From Acidobacteriota bacterium (GTDB lineage Bacteria > Acidobacteriota > UBA6911), in contig JAFGAO010000045.1 in the NCBI GenBank assembly GCA_016933615.1, positions 1-39,992 of the forward strand: DNA of 39,992 bases, in the 5' to 3' direction. Shown here in pieces: positions 15,015 to 24,544 of the stretch. The notes under the pieces were generated by a model that had not been told where the DNA came from, made no database searches, and worked only from the letters and a program-made list of their open reading frames with translations. The position numbers were made by a program, and so were the translations under genes. The number at the start of each line of letters is the position of its first letter. Positions within the stretch are counted from its first letter, which is position 1.

Positions 15015-15986
15015 ATGGACTTCCAAGAGATATCGATTGAAGAGATTGACTCCGAAAATGAGACGTTCAGGATCAGCGAGGAGATCCGCTCCGCCCCTAT
15101 GGAAATGTCGATACGCAGGATCGGGCAGCTAAATCCCCTTCTGCTGCTGGGAGGGAAGCGCCCCTACCGGGTCGTGTGCGGATTCCGGCGCTTGGACGCC
15201 ATGCGGCGGCTGGGATTGTCCCGCGTCTCCGCGAGGATTGTCGAAGAAGAGAATCGGGATTTGTGCGACGTGTTCTGCCTGGCGCTCAGGGACAACATTT
15301 CTCACAGGCAACTGGATGCGCTGGAAAAAGCAAGAGCGCTCCACAAGCTCAGGAATGAATTCGGCGTCCCGGATGAGGCGATCCTGAGGGACTGGCAGCC
15401 CCTGATGGGGCTGGCGCCGCACGGACAGGTCCTGCAATCCCATTTAATGCTGCATGCGTCGGATCAGGGATTGAGGAATCATTTCAAAGCGGGGCGGCTG
15501 ACGCTGTCCAGCCTGGAGTGCATTGCGGCAATGCCGCCGGCCTCTCAAAAGTTCATTGCCGCCTTTTTTGAGGGAGTCCGTCTGAGCGCCGGCCTTCAGA
15601 AAAAATTCTTCGTCGTGCTCCAGGATCTGGCGGCGATAAGCGCATCGGGGCCTGAGAATCCCCTTGAAGATCCCGAAGCGCTTGCGATTGCCAACGACGC
15701 TGCGGCGTCTCCTTTTCAGCGGGGAGAAAAAATTTTCGCATTTCTTTATTGCAAGCGGTATCCGGCATTGACCCGGGCCGAGGAACGTTTCCGGGAGCGG
15801 AGCAAGTCCCTGGGATTGCCGGGCTCGATCCGGATCACGCCGGCGCCCTATTTTGAAACAAACGACCTGAAAGTGGAATTCAGCGCCTCCGATGCCGGAC
15901 GCTTCCGCGAAATGGCGCGCCGGCTGTTTGAAGCGTCGCAGACGCCGGAACTGGACAGCCTGTTTGGAGTCATTCAAAAATTATGA
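15015..15986 (+). CDS. ParB/Srx-fold domain protein paired with an SPL-like radical SAM gene
   Basis: 323 residues from ATG 15015; a longer frame from 14958 adds 19 residues that read like leader DNA. The N-terminal part carries ParB-N features: MSIRRIGQLNPLLLL, then YRVVCGFRRLDAMRRLG (the GERRxxAA-type loop), then LRDNISHRQLDALEKARAL. The middle (about 110-200) could be a helix-turn-helix region like that of ParB. The C-terminal third is not recognised. Chromosomal ParB binds parS and acts with ParA; no parA is present. Instead the stop overlaps the next gene's start (ATGA, 4 nt), so this is probably a dedicated DNA-binding or nucleotide-binding partner of the radical SAM protein. The name ParB describes the fold and should not be read as a segregation role. 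Confidence 0.78.
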   Translation: MDFQEISIEEIDSENETFRISEEIRSAPMEMSIRRIGQLNPLLLLGGKRPYRVVCGFRRLDAMRRLGLSRVSARIVEEENRDLCDVFCLALRDNISHRQLDALEKARALHKLRNEFGVPDEAILRDWQPLMGLAPHGQVLQSHLMLHASDQGLRNHFKAGRLTLSSLECIAAMPPASQKFIAAFFEGVRLSAGLQKKFFVVLQDLAAISASGPENPLEDPEALAIANDAAASPFQRGEKIFAFLYCKRYPALTRAEERFRERSKSLGLPGSIRITPAPYFETNDLKVEFSASDAGRFREMARRLFEASQTPELDSLFGVIQKL

Positions 15987-17083
15987 TTCCTTACGCGCCC
16001 GAGCGCATACTGGTCCAGGAGGAGTCCTGGCAGGACAGCGTCACCCTGGAGATCCTGGAGCGCCTGCCGGGGGTCGAGGTCCGGACCGTCAAGAGTCGTG
16101 AAGTGCGTTTCCCGGAACCGTCCCAAGGATCCCCGGCGCCTTGGGAAGATAAAAATACCCTGTTTCTGCTGCGCCATCCTGGCAGCTTCCTGAAGAGATG
16201 CCAGGGATCGGGCGCGGATACCTGCTGCAATTATTACGTTTTGAGCTGCACCTGGAATTGCCACCTGGACTGCAGCTACTGCGTCCTTCAGTCCTACCTG
16301 GGCGGCCGGGCCCTGGTGGTAGGCACTAATTTTCAGGATTTGATGCGTGAGGTCCGGGAAAAGCTGGGGAGCTCTCCGCATCGTATCTTCCGTATCGGAA
16401 CCGGAGAGCTGGCGGATTCGCTCGCCCTGGACCCCGCAACCGGTTTTTCGCGCCGGCTGGTTCCGTTTTTCGCCCGACTTTCAAACGGTTTCCTTGAGCT
16501 CAAGACAAAATCCGACTGCGTCGCCAATCTCGAAGGCCTGGATCATGGCGGCCATACCGTTGTTTCCTGGTCTGTAAATTCGAAGCGCATCTGCAGGACC
16601 GAGGAAGAAAAAGCCCCGACGCTGGAAGAGAGGCTGGCGGCGGCGCTTCAGTGCCAGAAATGGGGATACCGGCTGGGATTTCACTTTGATCCCCTAATTT
16701 ACTATGACGGGTGGGAAGACGATTACAGGGAGGCTGTCGGGGAAATCTTCCGCAGCATCAATCCCGAAAGGGTGGCCTGGTTGAGCCTCGGGGCCCTCCG
16801 CTTTCCGCCTCATTTGATCGGTCATGTTAAAAAACGGTTTCCCGAATCGAAAATTCCCTATGGAGAGTTTGTTCCGGGCCACCACGGGAAAATGCGCTAT
16901 TTCCGGCCGATCCGCGAGGCAATGTACAGAAAGATGATTTCCTGGATCCGGGAGGCGGCTCCGGGATTGACGGTCTATCTGTGCATGGAGAGCTTTGCGG
17001 TATGGGAAGGCAGTTTCAGGATTCAGTACCCCGGCCCTTCCTTCACGCCCGATCGATTGGATGCGGCAATCATTAAAGGATAA
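15983..17083 (+). CDS. Spore photoproduct lyase-like radical SAM protein
   Basis: 366 residues. The radical SAM cluster motif is CHLDCSYC, giving C93, C97 and C100 (CX3CX2C), close to the positions I recall for Bacillus SplB. Other SPL-family traits: LKTKSD near 175, WSVNS in the following strand, and the C-terminal VPGHHGKMRYF and YLCMESFAVWE. SPL repairs the UV-made thymine dimer of spores by a 5'-deoxyadenosyl radical. The Cys that donates hydrogen in SplB (C141) aligns to a Glu here (RIGTGELADS, E142), so this is probably not a true spore photoproduct lyase, and no sporulation gene is seen. Two extra Cys precede the cluster (DTCCNYYVLSC). The start overlaps the ParB-like gene by 4 nt. Its likely role is an unknown radical reaction, possibly on DNA. 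Oxygen-sensitive clusters fit an anaerobe. Confidence 0.85.
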   Translation: MIPYAPERILVQEESWQDSVTLEILERLPGVEVRTVKSREVRFPEPSQGSPAPWEDKNTLFLLRHPGSFLKRCQGSGADTCCNYYVLSCTWNCHLDCSYCVLQSYLGGRALVVGTNFQDLMREVREKLGSSPHRIFRIGTGELADSLALDPATGFSRRLVPFFARLSNGFLELKTKSDCVANLEGLDHGGHTVVSWSVNSKRICRTEEEKAPTLEERLAAALQCQKWGYRLGFHFDPLIYYDGWEDDYREAVGEIFRSINPERVAWLSLGALRFPPHLIGHVKKRFPESKIPYGEFVPGHHGKMRYFRPIREAMYRKMISWIREAAPGLTVYLCMESFAVWEGSFRIQYPGPSFTPDRLDAAIIKG

Positions 17084-17339
17084 TCCTTACTTGCCCTCGG
17101 AATAGCGTAACATTTCCATCGCCGTGCTCTTCAATCCGACGCGGTTCAAGTCCGGGTTGAAGCCTTCGGGATCTCCGGCTTAAATTGCTGCCGCCTCATC
17201 GGTTGATGCCGTATTCACAGCGAAATACCAGGAAAGAAATTCAAAGTCCCGCCGATATGAAATGTTGAGCCCCCATACGCTCGCATCTAAATTAGGAAGG
17301 AGAGCTTTTTAGGCGGTCTCCCATCGCCTGCATCCATTT

Positions 17340-18497
17340 ATGTCTACGGCGGGTGAAGCATACAGGCCTCTGACCCAAACTCCTTTCGGTTCGATTTTCC
17401 GCCCGGCCCGAATTCTCGTAGCCGACGGCGACGTGCTCGGCAGGGAGGTCGTGTGCCGCAAGCTTGAGAGCCTGGGGTACGCGTGTGAAAGCTGCGCAGA
17501 CGACCGGACGGCACTGGAAATGATATCCGCGAAAGCCTACGACCTCGTCCTGACCGACAGCGCCGCGCCCGGTAAAGGGGGCGCGGATTTTATCGAGAAG
17601 GTTCTGAAACGCCGGCCCGAAATCGCGGTTATTCTGGTTACGCCCGTGGTCAATATTGAAGTCGCCGTCGAGGCCCTGAAACAAGGCGCTTACGATTACA
17701 TCACCAAGCCCTTCAGCCTTGAAGAGATGTCCGCCGGCGTATCCCGGGCCCTGGAGAAGCGCCGGCTCATTATGGAAAATAAGAGTTACCGGCGCACCCT
17801 CGAGGAACAGGTCGCGAGCCGCACCGACCAGTTGCAGGAAGCCCTCGGTATTCTCGAACAGACGTACCGCTCCACTCTGGTCGCTCTGAGCAAGGCTTTG
17901 GACAGCCGCCATGCCGATTCGGACGGCCATACGCTGCGCATTACCGTTTACGCATCCAGATTGGCCCGGGAGATGGGTATGGGAGAATCGGACATCCGCA
18001 CAATGGAACAGGGCATTCTGCTTCATGATGTGGGGAACATCGGTATGCCCGACGCCCTCATGGGGAAAAAGGATTCCCTGGATGAAAGCGAACGCCTGCT
18101 GATGCGGAAACACCCCGAAATCGGCTACGGCATCCTTTCACGTATCAAATTTCTTAAAGAGCCCGCCCAGCTCGTGCTGCAGCATCACGAGCGCTACGAC
18201 GGCAAAGGGTATCCTCAAGGCCTCAAGGGCGATGCAATCCACCCGGGCGCCCGGGTGTTCGCCGTCGCCGACATGTTCGAGACCCTGACCTGCTCCCGTT
18301 CTTCCTTTAAGGCTGAAAATATCGATCGCGCGCGCAATGAGATAAAAAAGATGTCCGGAACGCTGCTGGACCCCGGCATCGTCGATCGTTTCCTCAGAAT
18401 ACCCGTTCGGGAGTGGAAAGAAATAGGCGAACATTTCACGTGCAACGCCGGACTTCCCAAAATGCGGCGCGTTATCCCGAAAACGAACGGAAATTAA
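17340..18497 (+). CDS. Response regulator with HD-GYP domain
   Basis: 385 residues. The receiver domain (about 24-140) has the acidic strand start VADGD, the phospho-acceptor Asp in LVLTDSAAPGKGG, and the late YDYITKPF Lys. A coiled-coil linker follows (about 150-185). The HD-GYP domain (190-360) has GHTLRI, LLHDVGNIG and HHERYDGKGYPQGLKG. HD-GYP enzymes hydrolyse cyclic di-GMP. Here the usual HDxGK reads HDVGN, a change at a position normally Lys, which may affect metal or substrate binding. No sensor kinase is adjacent. There is no good ribosome binding site before ATG 17340; the 256-nt gap upstream holds nothing I can name. Confidence 0.87.
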   Translation: MSTAGEAYRPLTQTPFGSIFRPARILVADGDVLGREVVCRKLESLGYACESCADDRTALEMISAKAYDLVLTDSAAPGKGGADFIEKVLKRRPEIAVILVTPVVNIEVAVEALKQGAYDYITKPFSLEEMSAGVSRALEKRRLIMENKSYRRTLEEQVASRTDQLQEALGILEQTYRSTLVALSKALDSRHADSDGHTLRITVYASRLAREMGMGESDIRTMEQGILLHDVGNIGMPDALMGKKDSLDESERLLMRKHPEIGYGILSRIKFLKEPAQLVLQHHERYDGKGYPQGLKGDAIHPGARVFAVADMFETLTCSRSSFKAENIDRARNEIKKMSGTLLDPGIVDRFLRIPVREWKEIGEHFTCNAGLPKMRRVIPKTNGN

Positions 18498-18529
18498 TCG
18501 AATCCCCCGAATTGGATCGCGATGGACTA

Positions 18530-18628
18530 GGGCCTGAAAACCCGCGGCCGGAGCCCCGGAGCGCGCTGTCCCGGCAGGTCCGGTCGGGACAATGGATCGG
18601 AATTGCGCCGTTTCAGGTTTTCGGGCCT
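18530..18628 (+). ncRNA. Candidate structured RNA (three-way junction) upstream of copA
   Basis: A 13-pair closing stem joins 18530-18542 with 18616-18628 and includes two G-U wobbles, which favours RNA over a DNA palindrome. Inside it are two hairpins. One pairs 18543-18546 with 18562-18565 and 18548-18551 with 18556-18559. The other is TGTCCCG/CGGGACA (18567-18573 with 18585-18591). A 24-nt single strand precedes the 3' arm. It starts 32 nt after the HD-GYP gene stop and ends about 40 nt before copA. It could be a leader riboswitch, a small RNA, or the 3' end of the upstream transcript. I match it to no known class. GC-rich DNA folds easily, so a computed and comparative test is essential. 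Confidence 0.4.
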
Positions 18629-18655
18629 TGGGATTTCTCTGAATGTTGATACAAT
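18628..18655 (+). promoter_or_regulatory. Candidate promoter of copA
   Basis: TTGGGA (18628-18633), a 16-nt spacer, TACAAT (18650-18655). The -10 matches consensus at five of six positions, the -35 at four. The start of transcription would fall a few bases before the ATG at 18669. It overlaps the 3' arm of the structured RNA candidate. Confidence 0.4.
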
Positions 18656-18668
18656 GACCGGGAGTCCT

Positions 18669-20987
18669 ATGGATAAAGAAAAAAAAGAAGCGCCGGCCCC
18701 GTCTTCAACGATCGTGAAGGACCCCGTCTGCGGTATGACGTTTGAACCTTCGCAAGCCGCCGCGCAGACGGAATTTCAGGGCCGGACCTATTATTTCTGC
18801 AGTACCGGGTGCCTGGAAAAATTCCGCCGCAATCCCGCGGCCGGTCCGGCGCCCGGAGCGCCGGCGCCTTCTGAAACAGCCGGGTATGCGAAGCTCTACA
18901 CATGCCCGATGGATCCGGAGGTTGTCCGGGAGGCGCCCGGAAGCTGCCCCGTCTGCGGGATGGCCCTGGAGCTTCAGACAACATCCCTCGAGGAGGAGGA
19001 CAACGCCGAACTGGATGCGATGCATCACAGGCTGCGGATCAGCCTGTTCCTGACTCTGCCGATTCTCGTGATTGCGATGGGAGGGATGGTTCCCGCAATG
19101 CGCTTCAAGGGAAGCGTCTGGATCCAGTTTGTCCTGGCGGCTCCCGTCGTCCTGTGGGCCGGCCTGCCTTTTTTCCGGAGGGCCTGGGTGTCCGTCTTGA
19201 ATCGCAGCCTGAATATGTTTACGCTGATCGGCGTCGGGACGGGAACCGCATACATCTACAGCGTCGTCGCCGTTCTGCTCCCCGGGTTGCTGCCGGACTC
19301 TTTCCTGGGGCCGGACGGGTCTCCCGAGGTCTACTTTGAAGCTTCGGCCGTGATCATCACCCTCGCGCTGCTGGGTCAGGTAATCGAAATCCGCGCGCGC
19401 AGGAAGACCAACGGAGCGGTGCGCGCCCTGATGAAACTGGCTCCCGCACGGGCCCGGATCGTCGACGGCGGCGGCGCGGAAATGGATATACCGCTCGATC
19501 AGGTGAAGCCCGGAGACAGGCTGCGCGTGCGTCCGGGGGACGCGGTGCCCGTCGACGGCACGGTGCTGGAAGGGCACAGCTCCGTCGACGAGTCCATGCT
19601 GACCGGGGAACCCGTGCCTGTGGAGAAATCCCGGGGAAGCCGCGCGACGGGCGGCACGGTCAATGGAAACGGGACTTTCATCATGCAGGCGGAAAAGGTG
19701 GGACGCGACACCCTCCTGGCTCGCATCGTGCAGATGGTAAGCGAAGCGCAGCGGACCCGGGCGCCCATTCAGCGTGTGGCGGACCGTGTATCCTCCTTTT
19801 TTGTCCCCGCGGTCATTCTGGCGTCCCTTGTCGCTTTCGGGGTGTGGTCCTATGCCGGTCCCGAGCCGAGAATGGTCTACGCGCTGGTGAACGCCGTGGC
19901 CGTTCTCATCATCGCGTGTCCCTGCGCGCTGGGACTGGCGACCCCGATGTCCGTCATGGTGGGAACGGGAAGGGCCGCGCGGGCCGGCGTGCTGCTCAAG
20001 AATGCGGAAGCGCTCGAACTGCTGGGAAAAGTCGACACTCTGGTTGTGGACAAGACGGGCACCCTCACCGAGGGCAAACCCTGCCTGACTTCGATCATCA
20101 CGACGGGAATCTGGACGGAATCGGAACTGGTCAGTATGGCGGCGAGCCTGGAAAGGGGAAGCGAGCATCCGCTTGCGGCCGCGATTCTTTCCGCGGCCGA
20201 ATTGCGCGGACTGCCGCTCGACCGGACAACCGGGTTTGCCTCGGTTACAGGCAGGGGAGTCCGGGGGACCGTGAATGGAAAGAAGGTGGTTGTCGGCAAT
20301 CGCGCCATGATCGATGACCTGGGCGTCGATACGGGGTCGTTTACCCTGGCGGCCGAGAATATGCGCCAGAAGGGACACACGGTCGTATTTGTCCTCGTCG
20401 ACGGCGTCCTTGCGGGCCTGCTGGGTGTTTCCGACCCGATCAAGAGATCCTCCGAGGAGGCGATCCGGGGACTGCACAGGGAGGGCATCCGCCTGGTAAT
20501 GCTTACCGGAGACAGCCGGACCACGGCGGCGATTGTCGCGCGAAGCCTCGGCATCGACCATGTCGAGGCGGAGGTCACCCCGGACCGCAAGGGAGAGGTC
20601 ATAAGGCGGCTTCAGGCTGAAGGCCGGATAGTCGCCATGGCCGGGGACGGCATAAACGACGCGCCCGCGCTCGCGATGGCCCATGTGGGCATTGCCATGG
20701 GTACGGGAACCGACGTGGCTATCCGGAGCGCCGGGATTACCCTGGTCAAAGGGGACCTGCGCGCAGTGGCGCGCGCCAGGAAGCTCAGCAAGGCAACGAT
20801 GCGGAACATCCGCCAGAATCTTTTTTTCGCCTTTGTCTACAACAGTCTCGGGGTGCCGATTGCGGCGGGCGCCCTGTACCCGGCTGTCGGGCTGCTGCTC
20901 AATCCCATGATCGCCAGCGCCGCGATGACATTCAGCTCGATTTCGGTTATCGGCAACGCGCTCCGACTGCGCAATATAAAACTATAA
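18669..20987 (+). CDS. copA: Copper-transporting P1B-type ATPase with YHS and heavy-metal-binding domains
   Basis: 772 residues from ATG 18669 (the frame extends upstream, but that part overlaps the leader). Order: YHS domain (VKDPVCGM, then YYFCSTGC, about 15-58), a short heavy-metal-binding module (YTCPMDPEV...CPVCGMAL, about 75-102), and eight membrane helices. The actuator domain has a TGEP loop, and the transmembrane metal site is CPC at 417-419. The phosphorylation motif DKTGTLT gives D461. SEHPLAAAI marks the nucleotide domain and [11 protein letters not shown] the hinge. YN in helix 7 and MTFSS in helix 8 complete the Cu+ (P1B-1) signature. It exports monovalent copper from the cytoplasm. 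It has no classic CxxC-type HMA domain; the YHS and CPMDP modules take its place. No copper regulator or chaperone lies beside it. Confidence 0.9.
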   Translation: MDKEKKEAPAPSSTIVKDPVCGMTFEPSQAAAQTEFQGRTYYFCSTGCLEKFRRNPAAGPAPGAPAPSETAGYAKLYTCPMDPEVVREAPGSCPVCGMALELQTTSLEEEDNAELDAMHHRLRISLFLTLPILVIAMGGMVPAMRFKGSVWIQFVLAAPVVLWAGLPFFRRAWVSVLNRSLNMFTLIGVGTGTAYIYSVVAVLLPGLLPDSFLGPDGSPEVYFEASAVIITLALLGQVIEIRARRKTNGAVRALMKLAPARARIVDGGGAEMDIPLDQVKPGDRLRVRPGDAVPVDGTVLEGHSSVDESMLTGEPVPVEKSRGSRATGGTVNGNGTFIMQAEKVGRDTLLARIVQMVSEAQRTRAPIQRVADRVSSFFVPAVILASLVAFGVWSYAGPEPRMVYALVNAVAVLIIACPCALGLATPMSVMVGTGRAARAGVLLKNAEALELLGKVDTLVVDKTGTLTEGKPCLTSIITTGIWTESELVSMAASLERGSEHPLAAAILSAAELRGLPLDRTTGFASVTGRGVRGTVNGKKVVVGNRAMIDDLGVDTGSFTLAAENMRQKGHTVVFVLVDGVLAGLLGVSDPIKRSSEEAIRGLHREGIRLVMLTGDSRTTAAIVARSLGIDHVEAEVTPDRKGEVIRRLQAEGRIVAMAGDGINDAPALAMAHVGIAMGTGTDVAIRSAGITLVKGDLRAVARARKLSKATMRNIRQNLFFAFVYNSLGVPIAAGALYPAVGLLLNPMIASAAMTFSSISVIGNALRLRNIKL

Positions 20988-21087
20988 AAAAATTAATGAT
21001 TGAGGATTGCGAACAATTCTCAATCTCCGATTTTCAATCCGCAACCCGGAACGTAAAGGCGTCCGCCCGCCGAAACCCAACCGGGAA

Positions 21088-22767
21088 TCATTCGACGAAC
21101 TGCCTGGCGTAATACTTCGGCGTCAACGGTTCTCCCGTGGCTTTTTCTATCATTTCATCCCAAAACATGGTGTTGCCGGGTTTGAAAATTTTCCGCGCCA
21201 GATAATCCCCGACCTCCCGCTTTCCTATAAAGGTTGTTTCCGCGTAATCCCCGGTCTCGAGGATCCGGTCGCAGATGTGGTAGAAGAGCTGGGACGCCAG
21301 CAGTTCGCCCATCATATAGTTATGGTAATAAACGGGGTAGAGCGCCACGTGGATTTTCGCCGCCCAGTCGGGCTCCTCGCGGCCTTCCGGGCGCCGGAGC
21401 AGCTGGTATTTTTCAACAAGATCCCACCACAGCGCGTTGAGATCCTGATCCGGATTTTCGTACAGGCTTTTTTCGAAACGGACCATCACCTGCACCCACC
21501 GGCTGAAAACCAGCTGCTCCAGGCGCAGCATTTTCGAGGCGGCGTCGGCGATTTCCGATGCCTCGGTTTCCGGAATTCCCGTCATGGACCGGATCCAGGC
21601 GGCATTGGAGGCGAATCGGCCGAAGAGCATGGCGACGGCTTCGGTCGTGAACGGGTGGGCGGGTTCGCGAAGCACCCAGGGAACTTCGCCGTCTTTGTAT
21701 TTATCGTAAACCGCGTGGCCGAACTCGTGCAGGCTCGTGTTCATCCAGGAGACGTCCGGCTTGATGTTGCAGATGACCCGGACATCCCCTTCACGATCCA
21801 CGTCCATGCAGTAGGCGTGCTGATATTTACCTTCTTTTTCGTAGAGATCGCTGCCGGCGACAATGTCGTCGACCGGAAGGCCGATGCCCGCGTAATACTC
21901 CCTGGTGAGTTTTTCGATATCCTGATTCCTGTAGTACCTGTCCAGGTCGATTTCATAGACGCGGGGCGCTTCCTGGAAAAACGGATCCTGATAATGCCAC
22001 GGCATCAGTTCGTTGCCGCCGACGCCGTATTTTTGGGCCAGGACGCGGTCCGCAGCCCCTTTTGTTTCCGCAAAAATATCGCGGGTCAGGCCGTCCAGTT
22101 CATCGAAGAGTTTTTCGACGGCGGCCGGGTCCTGCTCGAGCAGGGAAAGCTGCATGTGCCGGAAGTTCTTGAAGCCCAGTTTATGGGCCGCGGCATTGCG
22201 CATCTTCACCAGCTTCACGACGTCTCCGGCCACCCGGGCCCCGATCTGCTTGCTCGCCTTCCAGGCGCGCTCCAGCTCCCCTGAATCCCTGGAAGTCCGC
22301 AGCAGTTCCTTCAGTTCGTTGTCCGTCTTTTCCTCTCCGTCCAGCTTCGCCCGGAAGGTCGAAAACTTCTGTTCGATCTCCTTCTGCAGTTGGATGATGT
22401 CTTCGAGCTGTTTTTCATCCATCTGCTTGGCCAGGAAGGCGTTGTAAATGACCTTCAGTTGCCGCGCCTGGAGCGGTTTCGTGACGGCGCCCGATTCCTT
22501 GATTCGTTTGAGTTTCCGGAAGCTTTCGGAATCGGCGTGAATTCTGCCGAGTTCCAGCTCCAGGTTCGCCGCGGCCCGGTAATCTTCGGGCTTCCCCGAT
22601 ATGGAAGCAGCAAAATACGCTTTGTTGTTGCGGATGCTTAAATCCTTGACTTTTGCTTCGTAGCCTTCGAGAAAAGACTGGAATTCCCCAACCATATCCG
22701 CATCCCCCTGGTTTGTACAGCCCCCCAAAAGCGCCAGAAACAGAAAAAGTGCGGTCATTTTAACCAT
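21088..22767 (-). CDS. M2/M3-like peptidyl-dipeptidase lipoprotein
   Basis: 559 residues from the ATG at 22767. The frame extends 27 residues upstream, but that part reads as leader, and the chosen start gives a lipobox: FLFLALLGGC. The protein is therefore lipid-anchored, likely in the periplasm. The zinc motif HEFGH lies at 347-351 and a TEAVAMLFGR segment follows with the third ligand Glu. Further downstream is the YHNYMMGELLASQ segment, typical of angiotensin-converting-enzyme-like (M2) peptidases. These clip dipeptides from peptide C-termini. It is divergent from the MFS gene (start codons 152 nt apart), and the Xaa-Pro peptidase lies just beyond, so the region looks suited to peptide breakdown. 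M2 versus M3 cannot be settled by eye. Confidence 0.85.
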   Translation of the reverse strand: MVKMTALFLFLALLGGCTNQGDADMVGEFQSFLEGYEAKVKDLSIRNNKAYFAASISGKPEDYRAAANLELELGRIHADSESFRKLKRIKESGAVTKPLQARQLKVIYNAFLAKQMDEKQLEDIIQLQKEIEQKFSTFRAKLDGEEKTDNELKELLRTSRDSGELERAWKASKQIGARVAGDVVKLVKMRNAAAHKLGFKNFRHMQLSLLEQDPAAVEKLFDELDGLTRDIFAETKGAADRVLAQKYGVGGNELMPWHYQDPFFQEAPRVYEIDLDRYYRNQDIEKLTREYYAGIGLPVDDIVAGSDLYEKEGKYQHAYCMDVDREGDVRVICNIKPDVSWMNTSLHEFGHAVYDKYKDGEVPWVLREPAHPFTTEAVAMLFGRFASNAAWIRSMTGIPETEASEIADAASKMLRLEQLVFSRWVQVMVRFEKSLYENPDQDLNALWWDLVEKYQLLRRPEGREEPDWAAKIHVALYPVYYHNYMMGELLASQLFYHICDRILETGDYAETTFIGKREVGDYLARKIFKPGNTMFWDEMIEKATGEPLTPKYYARQFVE

Positions 22768-22919
22768 TGTGTATCCCCCACGTACTTTTATAGAGTATAC
22801 CCGCTGCCGCCGGTAATGTGACTCGATTTGAAACAACTTTTTGCTCATTCAAATTGCCGATGGGGACATGCCGTGAAACGCGCAATCCTTGCCCCCGTCG
22901 TATCGATCCGAGGGGCTCT

Positions 22920-24323
22920 ATGAAAAATTCCGATGCAGCGGCTTCCGCCTCGCGTTTATCCGTAAAGGAAAAAATCGGGTACGGCCTGGGGGATGCCGCG
23001 TCCAATCTCTACTTTCAAACCATCATGCTGTACGTCATGTTCTTTTATACGGACGTATTCGGGCTCTCCGCCGCAGCCGTGGGAACCATGTTCCTGATCA
23101 CCAGGATATGGGATGCCGTCAACGACCCGATTATGGGAATGATTGCGGACAGGACGCAATCCCGGTGGGGCAAATTCCGTCCCTACATCCTCAGCCTGTC
23201 CCCTCTGCTGGCAATTGTCGGTGTTTTCGCTTTCTTCACCCCCGGTTTTGGGGCCGGGGGAAAACTGTTCTACGCCTATGGGACCTATACGCTTCTGTGG
23301 ATGCTCTATACGGCCGTAAATGTTCCCTATTCGTCACTGATGGGCGTTATTACGCCGAACTCGCTGGAAAGGACGGAAGTCTCCCAGTACCGGTTCGTTC
23401 TGGCGTTCGGCGGGCAGTTCATCGTATCGGGTGCGACCCTGCCCCTGGTGCTCTATTTCGGCAAGGGGGATGAACAGTCCGGCTGGGCGTGGACGATGGG
23501 CGCCTTCGGCATCCTGGCGGTCGTTCTGCTGTCGATTACTTTCTTCACGACCAGGGAAAGGGTGCATCCGCCGGAAGCGCAGAAGGCGGACGCGAAACAG
23601 GATCTGAAAGATCTGTTCCGGAACAGGCCATGGGTGCTGATTGCGGCGGCAACGGTGTTCCAGCTTCTTTTCGCCGTCATGCGCGGCAATTCCATCCCGT
23701 ATTTTTTCAAGTATTACGTTCTCGAGCAGAAGCTCCTGATTTTTTCGTATGCGATCCACCTGAGCGTGGACGGATTCATTTCATCCTTTGCCGCCGTGGG
23801 AAGCGTTGCCACCATCATCGGCGCGGTTCTGGCAAAGGTATTTGCAAAAACCCTGGATAAGAAGAACACCTATTCGGGCTTTCTCATCGCCGCCGCCGTC
23901 ATTTCGTGCGGCTTTTATTTCCTCGAGCCCCATAACGTTCTGTTTATATTCGGCCTCAATGGGGTGGTTTCCTTCCTGATGGGCGCCGTTTCCGTTCTCC
24001 AGTGGGCGATATACGCCGATACCGCGGATTACGGAGAGTGGAAGTTCGGCCGCCGCGCCACCGGCCTGGTCATGGCGGCGTCCCTCTTTGCGCTGAAGCT
24101 TGGACTGGCATTCGGCGGAACATTCGTGGGGTGGATCCTTCAATATCACGGATTCGCCGCCAATGCCGATCAGACCCAATTCGCGACTGCAGGCATCCGG
24201 ATGCTCATGAGCTTTTACCCGGCCGTCTTCGGCGTGATCGGGGGCCTGGTCATGGCGTCCTATCCGCTGAAAAACAGCATCATGCAGAAGATAGAAGAAG
24301 ATCTTGCGGCGCGGCGCCGGTAG
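22920..24323 (+). CDS. GPH-family glycoside/cation symporter (MFS)
   Basis: 467 residues, about twelve membrane segments. The N-terminal KIGYGLGDAASNLYFQ and the DAVNDPIMGMIADRTQSRWGKFRPY loop are signatures of the glycoside-pentoside-hexuronide (MelB/XylP) family, as is the later YADTADYGEWKFGRR. These proteins bring sugars or glycosides into the cell with Na+ or H+. The substrate is unknown. The start ATG 22920 follows GAGGGG; the frame is open for 34 codons upstream, but that part lacks membrane character. It is the only sugar carrier in the window and could supply the cytoplasmic GH3 enzyme at 36.8 kb, though they are 12 kb apart. The 221 nt after it show no gene. Confidence 0.9.
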   Translation: MKNSDAAASASRLSVKEKIGYGLGDAASNLYFQTIMLYVMFFYTDVFGLSAAAVGTMFLITRIWDAVNDPIMGMIADRTQSRWGKFRPYILSLSPLLAIVGVFAFFTPGFGAGGKLFYAYGTYTLLWMLYTAVNVPYSSLMGVITPNSLERTEVSQYRFVLAFGGQFIVSGATLPLVLYFGKGDEQSGWAWTMGAFGILAVVLLSITFFTTRERVHPPEAQKADAKQDLKDLFRNRPWVLIAAATVFQLLFAVMRGNSIPYFFKYYVLEQKLLIFSYAIHLSVDGFISSFAAVGSVATIIGAVLAKVFAKTLDKKNTYSGFLIAAAVISCGFYFLEPHNVLFIFGLNGVVSFLMGAVSVLQWAIYADTADYGEWKFGRRATGLVMAASLFALKLGLAFGGTFVGWILQYHGFAANADQTQFATAGIRMLMSFYPAVFGVIGGLVMASYPLKNSIMQKIEEDLAARRR

Positions 24324-24544
24324 GCGATACCGGAGCATGGACCATGACGCCTGTGCACGCCGCCCCGATTTTCCGCTGTGAAGGCCTGGCGCTTTCGGAC
24401 CGCTTCTGCCGGCCATACCGGATTCATCCGGTCCTTGCCGTTTCGGATACCAAACAGGGAAGGGGCCGAGGAATCGCCGCCGCCTGTCTGAATTTATAAA
24501 TTGATGCGCGCATAAGACCGCGCCGTTTGCTATCATGCAAGGTT

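Noticed and set aside
15015-15986. Chromosome-partition ParB
   Set aside because: There is no parA or parS nearby, and the gene is translationally coupled to a radical SAM gene. Only the fold is ParB-like.
17140-17165. tRNA-like T-arm (GGTTCAAGTCC) in the gap before the HD-GYP gene
   Set aside because: Only four of five stem pairs form, and no D-arm, anticodon arm or acceptor stem fits around it.
18705-20684. 659-codon open frame on the minus strand opposite copA
   Set aside because: The plus strand encodes a complete P-type ATPase. The antisense product has no recognisable domain; long shadow frames are expected in GC-rich coding DNA.
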